DNA from: Blumeriella jaapii
Taxonomy: Eukaryota > Ascomycota > Leotiomycetes > Helotiales > Drepanopezizaceae
NCBI GenBank assembly: GCA_009599575.1
Contig: VWND01000012.1
Location: 620,001 to 684,000 of the forward strand
Direction: 5' to 3'
Length of the DNA stretch: 64,000 nt
Position numbers and translations under genes: made by a program. Shown in pieces: positions 11,679 through 22,142 of the stretch. Numbering within the stretch: the first letter of the stretch is position 1; every line of letters begins with the position of its first letter. The notes beneath the pieces are model-generated. The model searched no databases. It was not told where the DNA came from and saw only the letters and a list, made by a program, of their open reading frames with translations.

Positions 11679-12359
11679 TCACTGGGCTTTCTTCCACGGA
11701 ATCACGGGGTTGCGATCCGGTCCGAAGAGGCCGAGAAGGTAGCCTGTACGAACCAGGAATAAGAAAGCCTGAAATCCTATGTTAACTACCGTTGCAAGTA
11801 GGACGCGGATAGCCCTTAACGCACCGTGACGCCGATATTCCCCCACGTCGTCGCGTTCCAATCCGCGACAGCAATCTTCTGATCATAGTTGACCATCCAG
11901 TACGTGATGCCCACGTGCGAGATGTCGGCCAGCCACAGCGCAAGCACGTAGTTGCGGACCACCTTTGCTTCGGTCGTCGTGTACAAGACGCCCAGCCCGA
12001 CGAGGCACAGAAGCAGGTAGCAATTGCCGAGTCTATTTACATGAGCATTTTTGGCGGTTGTAAATAAGGGAATTGGTGATCGGGAGAAGGAGGAGTGAGG
12101 GGGATGTATGTGGGAAGACAAACTGGTAGGTCACCACGCTCGCGTTGTTTGAGATGGCGCTTTGCGAGGAGTTGGGAATCTGCTCGGCCACGAACCATTC
12201 GGCTGAGATCCAGGTCCCTAGACACCCGGCTACTCTGTTGGCATTGAGATGTTAAGCTGATGGTCGACAATCGAGGGCAAGACAGACAGGAGCTTACAGG
12301 GAGATGGGCTCGAAGACCGTAAACACGAAGCGAGGAATTGGAGGGAGGATTGAAGTCAT
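11679..12359 (-). CDS. DUF7704-type four-helix membrane protein, 156 aa
   Basis: Exons: 12359-12298, 12234-12124, 12032-11825, 11768-11679. Introns are 63, 91 and 56 bp, and 471 nt keep frame. The layout matches a common fungal integral membrane family (DUF7704). It has an N-terminal PRFVFTVFEPIS, a YQLGNCYLLLCLVGLGVLYT helix, an ALWLADISHVG.TYWMV helix and a GYLLGLFGPDR near the end. The family has no assigned reaction, so nothing more specific is claimed. The second intron uses a GTTTGT donor, weaker than usual, but it restores the conserved YQLGN. Confidence 0.75.
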
Positions 12360-12719
12360 GGTTGTATGGCTGAAGTAAGGTGCTGTATCTATGTGACATA
12401 CAGTACAGTAAGTGTAGACGAGGCTGACGGGGTTGAAAAGGGGGGGTCGCGGCAGACGTGTCAAGCGAGGCGAGGCTGAAGTGGAGTGAGTGGCCTGTGT
12501 CGATTCAGCAGCCTTGCGGCTAACACATGATTTCATGTTTCCGAGATGGATCTCACTTACACAACCTCACCACGTTTGTAAATGCTGCGTACAAATGTTG
12601 CCTCATGCCTCTCCAACGTTTCTGCTTGAGACTTCCTGATCTCCTGATCTCGCCCGGAACACGGAACTACGACCACGTCTCTGGCCTCTTGCGCGAACGG
12701 CACAACCTTCTTGCCTGCC
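12360..12719. promoter_or_regulatory. Divergent promoter, DUF7704 gene / Myb gene
   Basis: About 360 bp lie between the two divergent start codons. A short open frame at 12527-12736 crosses the proposed Myb start and lacks family features. Confidence 0.35.
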
Positions 12720-14568
12720 ATGGACTACGGCAGTAGTAACACCACAATCGATCCGTACCGTCTGTGCCCAAGTCTTTAGTCGTATCTTGGGATTTTGAAG
12801 GGGCGAAGATCTTGTCTTTGCAGCGGAGACATCAAGACGATTTCAAAGCTGGGGCTCTACAGAGATCACCACTGACTTTGACACAGTGCTGGGCGTACTC
12901 AACAATGAGAATGCCGAACCAGACTTGTTCAATTCGAACCCACCTCGCGTCGCGAGGCAGACAAGTGGTCCAGCCCCCATTGAACCAAATGTTAGCTTTC
13001 TACATGATGAGCCGTCCCTGCAACTCCACAGAGACACGAGGCTTAATCCAGGGATGCCTCCGCATGACGACCATTGGAATAACGATCAACCGATAGCATC
13101 ATACAGGGGCGATACCTCACATACCTTTGGAGATGCCGGTACAGAAAGATCTGTTGGCGGCTCGTCACGCCACGATCTGAATAGCATTCTGGATCCGAGC
13201 ATGGATTTCGGTTTCGGAGGCCTTGTCAACTGGAACTCTACCATGGAGCAGAGCAAGAAGGATCGGGAGCTTCCGCAGCCGGCCGTGACGAAGAAACAGC
13301 AGAAGGCCACCCTGCCACCTATGCTCGTTCCTCTCGACCTCGGCGAAGAGCACCAAGGAGAGAAGTATGGGCCAATGGCAAGTTCGATCAATGACAGCCA
13401 CGGTAGAGGCAGTCTCAACACTATTCATTTTCAAGCTCAGCAGCCCGAGGTCAAGGCGAGGACCGACATGTCCTTTAATAACGACCACACTCCTGCAGAC
13501 GAACTCAGTCAAGCCGTATCTAGTAAGAGCACAGGTGTTACAGTAGCACCGCAAGCTGCGGCGGTAAATGCTACTATGAGCAACGTAATCTCCTCCCTGT
13601 TTGACGCCGAGAAGAATGGACTTGACGAGCAACCACTTCCGCCAATGCCAGCTCCAAAACCGAAGACAAAGACGGGCCCTAGGAGGCCGTGGGACAAAGA
13701 TGAGACGTACGCTCTGATACGTGGCGTTGGCAAATTCGGGGTTGGTGACTGGAAACTAATTTTAAATTGTCCTGAATACAAACCTATCCTAGCTCTCAAG
13801 GGTCGAAGGCCCACCGACTTGAAGGACCGTTGGCGAACCCTGTGCCCGCCTGGCTTACAAGCAGAGCCGCAGCAGCAGCGGCGGGCATCAAGCATTTCTG
13901 ATGACGATGACTCGGGCTCCGCCACGCCAGGCAATAAGCAAAAAACGTCCAAGCCGAAGAAAAGCAAGTCTAAGCGAATCACCGATGAGGAGTTCGCTGA
14001 GATATCAGGAGTAGAAGTCGCCAATGTAAAGAGCTCGGTTCGTCGGCCGAGAGTTCAATTTACAGCTGAAGAAGACCGAAAGCTTTTCGCCGCGTACAAA
14101 ACGTACGGCACCAACTGGATACAAGCTATCAATGACACAGAGTACGGTTTCGGGCACAGGACAGCGACGGACCTAAGAGACCGGTTCCGAAACCGATTTA
14201 AGGAGCTATGGAAAGCTCGTCACGCTGCTGACGCCAGCAGCCCTACCAAACCCGACGAAACGTCGAGATCGCAGCCGGCCGAGGACGAGACTTCCCGGCC
14301 CGAACGCGCGCAGCTAGATAAGAACCTCAACCAGCTACCCAGTATGGACAGTCTCGCGTACCCGCAGACAAGCGAGTGGGATAGCTTTTCTGGGCCGTGG
14401 CCGTTTGAGAGCGGCAGCACGGGCCCGATGGGCGAGAACGCTATGGCTGGGACGATGGATATCAACAGCATTATCTCCACGGAGCAGAATCCCCCGTTGC
14501 ACCCGGAACAGGTCAAATGCTTGCAGAATTTCATTAACAATGCTGACCCGATGAACTCATCCCAGTGA
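12720..14568 (+). CDS. Two-Myb telobox-type DNA-binding protein
   Basis: The main exon is 12824-14568 and ends in TGA. The first exon is uncertain. An ATG at 12720 (MDYGSSNTT...) needs a phase-1 donor near 12760-12772, and only weak GTCT sites are available. Two Myb repeats are clear. The first, at nt 13680-13850 (RRPWDKDETYALIRGVGKFG), ends in TDLKDRWRTL, close to the telobox motif VDLKDKWRT. The second is at nt 14040-14215 (FTAEEDRKLFAAYKTYGTNW, TDLRDRFRNRFKELW). A basic linker (KPKKSKSKR) joins them. Telobox Myb proteins such as Tbf1, Teb1 and TRF bind TTAGGG-like repeats at telomeres or promoters. I infer DNA binding of this type, nearest to the Teb1-like two-Myb group. Confidence 0.8.
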
Positions 14569-16668
14569 CGGTGGTTTTCGGTGCGAGACGCGCAGTGGGC
14601 GAGCCGCTTTCGTAGACTGTGATGTTTCTAAGCGGGAGGCGTTCGAGGAGTGCCTGTGCTTTGGTCTTCGGCCGCGAATGTGTTTTTGGTTTGCGATTTA
14701 ATTGGTGTTCTATTCTTTAAAAAGGAGCTTCCTTGGTTGTTAACACTCTCCACTTGGCGTTACTTATTATGGGTTTGGAAAGTTGAAGATACTCTACTGG
14801 TAAATTTTTGACCTGGCATTTACATCTGGCGTTATGTCTATACCCCTTGCGGTCGAACTATCCAACGGATCGTGGTCAGGCGTGCATGTTTTGTAATGGT
14901 AGCGTCAATTACGCTTGTGCATTAAAAGCTTCGGTTCTTTTTAATTCTGATATTAATCGGTGCTGGAACAAAAATAGTCGACTGCTATTGAATATGAAGT
15001 ATACTGGTATTTAATTGCTGCATGCCCCTTAATCGGGGTACAATATCATGTTTTGCATCCACTGCTTATCTCACTAAGCTAGGAAAGTTGGCTGACTCAG
15101 CTTGTGAATTTGATTTGTATTTGCCTAATTTGGCGTTTGTTGTCAATTTCAAGATAAACAAACAGAAACGTGTAACTATTTCATTTAGGTTATAATAAAT
15201 CACAGTTTGCTTGGATAAACAAATTCCTTTACGCCTTGTACGTGAAGCGAGTTTAATCGAGTTTAATTACGGATAATCCTACGGGAAGAAACAATTCCGT
15301 AAGAAAGGTTTGCCACGCAAGTATCTCCCGAGTCGAGGTGCATTGTTTAATCTTGGATCCAAGTATTTATTTTGTAGTGTTTTACTTCTTTGCATTGTTT
15401 GTAAAAAAGAATTAAATCAAAGGATTAGTATATATGCAGCTTTGAATAGGTAAATAATATCACTTACTCTAGGATGTTGCTATTAATACAGATGTTGCTA
15501 TCGACGCTAGATGTACCGTGAAGGGATGAATCATAGTGAATGTTGGCCTATGTGAATCATTGTTTTCATTTTTCCGCGCTCGAGCTCTGAATATAAATAG
15601 ACACCCTTTAGTTAGTTATTTGAAATTATCAGCAAAGTAGTATCAATGACAACTTCGAAGTCGAGGTCTAGCCGTAATATCCTATATAACAATGTTTTTG
15701 ATAGTTTTTTTTTTTACGTGGTTTGGGTACAAATGCAATTTTTTTTATTTTCTTTTCAAAACCACTCAGATATTAGCTCGGACCGAAAACATAATTTTAA
15801 AGCATGATTATCACTGTAAATACTGCTGTCGATGCTTAACGCGGTTATCAGGTGATGTTTATCTGACGTTTCAGGTTAAATCTTGAAAGAAAATCTGAAG
15901 CGTTGATTTTTGGAGAAAACCACTTCTGTAAGATCTGCAGAAAGCAACTAGCAATTAGCTTTATCATCTTAAGCCAGAAAGCAAGTGAGTCCCACAACTT
16001 GAAACCCACGATCAATGCAATTATGTAAAGCTATTATAGCAAAAGGCAATGAATATGCCATTCGACTATGATTTTGTACAGCCTTAAAGAATTTGAATTT
16101 CTACAAATTATACTTGTCGAGTGACTGACTGATTAAAACTGCATTGCTTTGTGGGTTTTTGCCACTATGATATTCACGTTAAATATGCTATAGTAGGAAA
16201 GAAATCGAGGGCTGTAAGAAGGCTCGCGCCATTGCCTAAGAATTCATAAATTGAAACCAAGTTCACTTTCTTAAAAGGTAGTAGCAAGCACCATTTAGAC
16301 CACTGCCACTACCACTAAGGACTATAGGTAACATTCATTAAGTTTCTTAAATTCGCTTCGAATAAAATAGCTTTGCAGATACTGGCGACTTGTACTGATC
16401 TATCGGTTATGGTTAGAAATACCGGATACCGGCTACTTATACCAATTGCCGTTGTTGCTATCAACGCTAACCGTGCTGTCGAAAGAGGCTTGTCCTCCCA
16501 CAAAATAAACCGGGGCGGCTGGCATCGCTCCTCACCGCCCACATGAAGCTTGTTGGCAGAATCCAGCGCCCCACCCACTACCAAAAAAAAAATCTCGAAA
16601 ATAAAAATCAACCCGCATCGATGTAAATTGCACATCGCACCCATTGATCCTCAGCATTACTACCAACA
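14569..16668. other. AT-leaning gene-free stretch
   Basis: After a likely 3' UTR (to about 14.8 kb), base composition turns AT-rich until about 16.55 kb, with no open frame over about 100 codons and no recognisable element ends. It may be an old decayed repeat or plain intergenic DNA. No terminal repeats were found to support a named element. Confidence 0.4.
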
Positions 16669-17965
16669 ATGGGCAAAACGCGAACAGAAGCCACACGTGC
16701 CGAGCGTAAAGCCAAGAAGCGCGCCGCCGAGGACCAAATCCCCGATGTTCCTGCTGCGTGGACGGCCGAGCCAGAGCCAGAGGTCGCGAAATCGGAGAAG
16801 AAAGAGTCGAAGAAGAGGAAACGAGTTAGGGATGCGGAGGATGAGGAGTCGCCCGCTGTGAACGGGGAGAAGGAGAGCAAGAAGGAGAGGAAGAAGAGGA
16901 AGAAGGAGGAGGCTGAGAGTGAGGTTGCGAACGAGGAGGTGAATGGCAAGTTGGAAAAGAAACAGGAAAAAGAGAAGAGGGAGAAGAAGGAGAAGAAGTC
17001 GAAGGCTATAGAGGAACCGGCTGCGGATGTGGATATGGCAGATGGGCCGGGAGAAGCAGAAGCAGAGCCAAAGAAGTCGAAAAAGGAGCGGAAAGCCGAG
17101 CGGAAAGCGAAAGAGGCGGCGGACGCGGCTGCGAATGGGATGAAAGACACAGCTCCCACAGCTACTGCGGTCGTGGAAACGAAGGACGAGGAGAAGTCAC
17201 AGGGGAAGAGGGAGGCTGATGAGGAGAGCAAGTCGAAGAAGAATAACCGCAATCGGGAGAAGAAGAGGAAGGGCCAGGCGACGGGCGCCAATGGCGATCC
17301 TGTCGAGGGCCACAAGGACGAGGACGACAACCGCCGACCAGCGAAGTTTATCGTGTTTGTTGGTATGTCTGGCCACTCACTCACTCACCAGCCCAACCCG
17401 CGAGGACGGCCAAGCTGACAAGACATGAATACAGGCAACCTTCCCTTCACGGCCGACGTGGCTTCGATCACGAAGCACTTCGCCTCGATCAAGCCCAAGT
17501 CGGTGCGTGCGCTTAGTGAGAAGGGCAACCCGACGAAGGGCCGCGGCATCGCGTTCATCGAGTTCGAGAACTACGACCACATGAAGACGTGTCTGAAGCT
17601 GTTCCACCACTCGATGTTCGACGACGGGAAGAGTGCGCCGCGACAGATCAACTGCGAGCTGACGTACGTTTCACCCTCTTCCACCCGTAGTACCCATCCC
17701 CCTACACCTTTCCATCTGTACTCTCTGGACATTGTCGTGGGATCGAGCTAACAATAAACGCGCGCACAGTGCCGGAGGCGGCGGCAACACCAACGTCCGC
17801 AAGGAGAAGATCAAAGAGAAGAACACGAAGCTGGGCGAGGAGCGCGCGCGCCGCATCGCGGAGGAGAAGGGGGCGAAGCTGACGAAGCAGGCCGAGAGCG
17901 GGAAGAAGAACGAGCTGGACGAGAGCGCCATCCATCCCAGTCGGAGGGGCCGGGTGCCTGTTTGA
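16669..17965 (+). CDS. nop6: Nop6-like nucleolar RRM protein, 372 aa
   Basis: Exons: 16669-17362, 17435-17663, 17770-17965. Introns are 72 and 106 bp, and 1119 nt keep frame. The first 230 residues are lysine/glutamate repeats typical of nucleolar proteins (ERKAKKRAAE, KKERKKRKKEEAE). Residues ~225-310 are an RRM: FIVFVGNLPF is RNP2, and KGRGIAFIEF is RNP1. The tail is basic (VRKEKIKEKNTKLGEERARR). Yeast Nop6 is an RNA-binding factor of early 40S assembly. The assignment follows domain order and length, so another Lys-rich RRM protein is possible. A long minus-strand frame across exon 1 is a shadow of the Lys/Glu codons. Confidence 0.82.
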
Positions 17966-18665
17966 GTACCTTGTTTTGTTAGTAGACGTGGGGTTGAGTA
18001 CTGTGTTGCAGGCATGATTAGAGGCTTCTCTGTATTTTCAAGAGGGTCATTTGGCTTAAGCGCTTTTCGACTCGCAGATAATGGGATGGGTGGATGGGAT
18101 CAGGAAAAGCAAATTCAGAGAGAGAGAGTTCTCTCCATAGCCCTCACTTTCCAGCGTAACTTACCTGTGCCACTTTCACAGACGTCGAGTGGGTATGCAA
18201 CGATTGGCAAGTATACCCTCAGTGCATCCCATCGTTTGAAGCGACCAGGGGATTGGAAGGGCGCGGGGGGGGGGCGACCTCCTGCTCGCTTGTAGTTCCC
18301 GTTGTGTTTGTTTACAACTTAAACTGCATTTTCAGGGGTTCGACTGCCGACCGCACTTCTCAAGCGAGAACCGGGATCCGTGTCCGATCCACTGAACCCC
18401 CCATCCCCCTCCCGCGTCCGCTCACTTGGGTTGACTGAGGTTGTTTGCTCCGGACTTGATTAGGAGGTACAGTGATTCCAGGAAGTGCACGAATGCAGTC
18501 CCGCCCAATCCGCAACACAGCACCGCAAATGAGCTAGCTTCGCACGCACGTACATACGCAGACACGAACAATCATGATAACAAGTTCGATCCTCATACCA
18601 GTAGTCACTACCTAGGTACTGTACCTACCTACTTGTTCAAAGCTACCTGCCTACTTATTTAAAGC
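17966..18665. other. Convergent intergenic region
   Basis: 700 bp lie between the Nop6-like gene and the Zn2Cys6 gene, which converge here. A short run of TACCTAC motifs sits at about 18.61-18.65 kb. No coding sequence is supported. Confidence 0.45.
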
Positions 18666-19946
18666 TCAACAAGGTTCGCTGGTTCCCAATGCAGATTCTA
18701 ATACCGAGCTCCAGCTCGCATCAAACCACACATCGTCCGCCAGCTTCGAGCGCAAAAACACCTCCAGCGCAGCGTACATGCCCCGATCACCCGCGTCCGC
18801 GTCGGCTTCGTCCCTCTCGTCAACGTCGACATCGGCGTCGGCATCGCCGCAGCAATACTTGCTCGTGAACCGATCGACCAAGCTCTTGACTCTGCACAGC
18901 TCGTCGGCGGCGCCCTGGATCCCGAGCCTGCGACTGAGATGGTGGCTCGCTTCTGCTCCGCCTTCGCCTGCCAGTCTCCCCCCCTCGGTCCACTCTTCAG
19001 GCGTGAAGAAGCGGCGCTGAGGAGGCGGCGTGGCGTGGATGATGGCCTCGCTGTGCTGGAGGAGCTTGACGCAGGTTAGGGCGATGGCGAGCGCAAAGTG
19101 GGGGGTTCGAGGGCAGAGGGGCGAGAGGAGGGTGTGAGCGTTTGTGGTTTGCGTGCTGTTGTCTGTGGGGAAGTGGGGGTTGAAGAGGTCCCTTCGATCA
19201 TGTAAGGGGTGTGCAATGATGGGGAGATGAGGTGCGGAGGAGGGCTTGGGTGAGCATATGCCGGACGGCGGGGAGAGTTCTTGTTGCGTCTGGAGCGGGG
19301 AACAGGGTGTGAAGCAGGGTGGGAAGCGGTGGAGGTGGTCGCGCATTGCCGTGTTGCTGCTGTTGTCGCTCAGGATGTATGAGCTGTTGTGTTGGAGTTG
19401 TGGGTGCTCTGCACTTGTGCCCAAGTCGAATGATAGGTCTGCGCAGTTTGAGCTCGTGAGGGGGTTCTGGAGCGCGAAAGACGGATTGTCGAAAGTTGGC
19501 ATGGGAGACTCGTAAAATGCGTTTTGCCAATCGATACCCAAAAGCCCCGGGTCGTTTATGATTGAGAACTCGGCAGGAACGTGGCCCTGGTCTGATCGTA
19601 GAGGGTGTATCCATGGCTCCGAGAAGGATGTTGACGGGGATGATTGTCTCTTTTTCGTCGAATGAAAGCGCAATTCGGGTCTCGGTGAAGATGGCTTTGC
19701 TAATTGACAAGTACTCGACGAGTTGATGAGTTTCCGAGCAGAGGCTGGTGGCTTTCCCATTCTACGCGAAGGGCTGTAATTGCATTCGAGGCCCAGATTC
19801 ATACATCGAGCGCAATGTGGTTTCCCCTGGTTGCACTTGACTTTTGATGCGCTGCATGCGTCACAGGAAGACCTATACTTCCTAGCCTTCAAAGGCTTTG
19901 GCGTCGCTTGAGGCGCGTGGTGTCGAAGAGTTGATCTGGCGTTCAT
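18666..19946 (-). CDS. AflR-like Zn2Cys6 transcription factor, 426 aa
   Basis: This is a single exon with its start at 19946. The six zinc ligands are C28, C31, C38, C45, C48 and C55 (C-x2-C-x6-C-x6-C-x2-C-x6-C). The preceding and following residues (KYRSSCDACSASKVKC, ECNYSPSRRMGKPP) match the AflR class, where this binuclear cluster is followed by an R-R-M-G-K/R motif. The rest is Ser/Pro-rich with a Leu-rich segment (FALAIALTCVKLLQHSEAII) and an acidic Asp/Ala repeat near residue 380 (CGDADADVDVDERDEADADA). AflR-type regulators usually switch on polyketide gene clusters, but no such enzymes lie nearby. The target genes are therefore unknown. Confidence 0.85.
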   Translation of the reverse strand: MNARSTLRHHAPQATPKPLKARKYRSSCDACSASKVKCNQGKPHCARCMNLGLECNYSPSRRMGKPPASARKLINSSSTCQLAKPSSPRPELRFHSTKKRQSSPSTSFSEPWIHPLRSDQGHVPAEFSIINDPGLLGIDWQNAFYESPMPTFDNPSFALQNPLTSSNCADLSFDLGTSAEHPQLQHNSSYILSDNSSNTAMRDHLHRFPPCFTPCSPLQTQQELSPPSGICSPKPSSAPHLPIIAHPLHDRRDLFNPHFPTDNSTQTTNAHTLLSPLCPRTPHFALAIALTCVKLLQHSEAIIHATPPPQRRFFTPEEWTEGGRLAGEGGAEASHHLSRRLGIQGAADELCRVKSLVDRFTSKYCCGDADADVDVDERDEADADAGDRGMYAALEVFLRSKLADDVWFDASWSSVLESALGTSEPC

Positions 19947-20577
19947 GTTGAGAAGTTTGGTATCCCAATTCTGTCAGGCGTTGTTGGTATGGGGGGAGAA
20001 ATCAGTACAGAGTAATGGAAAGTTTCATCGGCGCGCTCTACACTGTTATACTTAATTCTCAAATCACACGGGGAGCTGATATCAGCATCGAGATAGCCGT
20101 GGCTCTCCAAAGTCAGGGTGCTTATGTCCTTGAACTCACCTGCAGGAAGATCCTTCCGAGCCCTTTCTCCCCTGCACAGCCAGCGTCGACTTCAAGTACA
20201 ATCTATGGTAGCCTAGTGACTTGAAAACTTCGAATAGGCAAATCAGATTCAAATCGTGTCATTGGTCGTTGAATTGGGAAGTCCACACAAACTATGCGCT
20301 ATCGAGGACTCCGTCATGGGGCCAGTCGCTGAAAACTAAAAATAAAGACATACAAACGTCAGTCACAGAGGGAAACCCATTGTGGAAAAGGCAGCGACGT
20401 CGTTCGAGTGAAGTACCAACATTCGTTGAGCATGCTCTTGAGCGATCGGCGTATTTGGCCGAAAACACGTCTCGTGTCGTGATACCTCTGACTTCGTACC
20501 GGATACGTGCATGTCTCCTCCACTGAACCTTTGGGGCTTTTGTATCACACGAATCCAAACATTTCTGTGGATGAAAA
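19947..20577. promoter_or_regulatory. Upstream region of the AflR-like gene
   Basis: This is presumed to hold the promoter of the minus-strand regulator. No binding sites were recognised and no coding sequence is supported. Confidence 0.35.
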
Positions 20578-20706
20578 ATGGCTGAGCTTGCCTCTGTGCC
20601 AATAAAACATGCGGATAAGGCTGGATACTGCAGGCCATGCGCCGTACGAGGTGCCTATATTGGGTTTGAGAAGGCCAGAAAGAGGTGCCCTGTCCATCGT
20701 GAGTAA
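20578..20706 (+). CDS. Candidate small Cys-containing ORF or first exon
   Basis: A 42-codon frame starts MAELASVPIK and contains YCRPCAVRGAYIGFEKARK followed by RCPVH. The C-x2-C ... C-P-V-H spacing looks like a small metal-binding motif. At the end, CATC^GTGAGT is a good donor site, so this could be the first exon of a spliced gene, but I could not place a convincing second exon. I do not recognise the family, and it may be a relic. Confidence 0.3.
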   Translation: MAELASVPIKHADKAGYCRPCAVRGAYIGFEKARKRCPVHRE

Positions 20707-21133
20707 CGAGGGTGGAAGACGTTCCGGTAGGTATCTTGCGAGGTGTGGCTCTACAACCACAGAGGAGGTATTTACCAACATTCTTGGAGGATTGCGACAG
20801 CGATTTTGCAACCTACGGAGGACATTTGTGCCGACTCGTGTTGTGTCTCGGTAGGCATGGCTACCACGAGGAGAATGAATGATGTACGAGTAGCCACGTT
20901 GCAGATCTTTCTAATGCGCAATATCAGTCCCGCTGCAAGAAAGACATTTTGGCTACGGATAGCCGTCATTCGAACTTTGCACGCCGTGCTCACTCCATGG
21001 TTCCAACACGTGTTTTCTCCAAAAGATAGTGCAGTGAGTGAGGGTATATTCTAACGAGTATCCTCATGCAATGACCGATAATCGCTACGCACCTGGAATA
21101 TTGAAATCTCAGCTGCGGCGTGCGGAGGTCTTC

Positions 21134-21507
21134 TCAGCATTGTACCGATGGAGCCATAGGTAGTAGCACATCAGCGAGGATATCGTATAGCTGTACGGAA
21201 TCTAGGTACTCGAGCTTCTCGTCCAAGATCATCTGATCGTTGTTGACAGCATAGAGGGCAGCAAGTGATTTCTCCCTGGGCCACAAAATAGCACGATGGT
21301 CCAGTGCGGCCGTATCCATGTTGACGGCTGAAAACTGCGCCGTCCAGCGTGCTTGACGTGACGGCATGGCATTGGATCCTGTGCAGGAGAAGCAGTACGA
21401 CCGAAGCCGTTGGTACAACGGGAGATCTCTCAAGTACAGCAGCTGCCTTTCTTACGACTGAGCCATTCCAGCTGGCTCGTCGCCATGAGGCTGAAGATGC
21501 AGTACAT
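21134..21507 (-). CDS. Candidate two-exon gene of unknown function, 98 aa
   Basis: Exons 21507-21456 and 21378-21134 are joined by a 77 bp GT..AG intron (297 nt, frame kept). The translation starts MYCIFSLMATSQLEWLSR and runs through FSAVNMDTAALDHRAILW to a TGA at 21134. An in-frame stop lies just before the ATG, next to an acceptor-like CTACTAG, so more exons upstream are possible. No domain was recognised. The composition looks coding, but the support is one intron only. Confidence 0.33.
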
Positions 21508-22142
21508 GGCGACCTGCTAGTAGAAACGGTACGAGCATTCGAGTCTGGCATCAGCTTCGACAAGAGTTGACCTGAGAACGAGCGAGGTTCGGCTTTTGGC
21601 TTTAGCTTATACTGCTCTTCATTCACTTTACCTTTCCTCGACATATACCTATGCTTATAGCCTGCCTGCCTGCCTATGAAGGAAAAGCCATGATAGACCA
21701 ATCAACAGACCTGCCTGGATACCTCACACAGGTGTGCGGGAGCACGTGTTTCTGGCGTGCACGTCGCAGTTTGCGGTTGAAACTTTGTCCCTGATGTAGA
21801 CTTGTAGACAGAGACACAATAGAAGTAGTTGTTGCCAACTCGAAAACTATGCGAACTGTTGACATTGTGGTTTTCTCGGTTGAAGTTTTGCTGGGCGCAA
21901 GCGAGGAAAAGCCGCTAACCGCATCGGTACATAGTGGAGAAGTGTAAGTGCCGACCAGGCGGGGTCGTTATCGCCGTCACTATCTCCGCTTATCGATTAA
22001 TTGACTTAGTATCTGCATCATCGACATGGACGACATCACATCTCAATATCCTTATAACGAAGCCGACAAGTCTTTCAATCGTACTCCATAGTTGCGTCTG
22101 TCTGTATGCGTATTTCTGAGCTTCTGTCAAACCCTCGCCACC

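Noticed and set aside
14800..16550. A named transposon in the AT-leaning gap
   Set aside because: No terminal repeats, target duplications or domain remnants could be found.
16608..17384. 258-codon minus-strand ORF over the Nop6-like gene
   Set aside because: It is a Ser/Phe-rich shadow of the Lys/Glu codons of exon 1, with no independent support.
19198..19710. 170-codon minus-strand ORF in another frame of the Zn2Cys6 gene
   Set aside because: The main frame holds the zinc cluster and runs the full length without introns.
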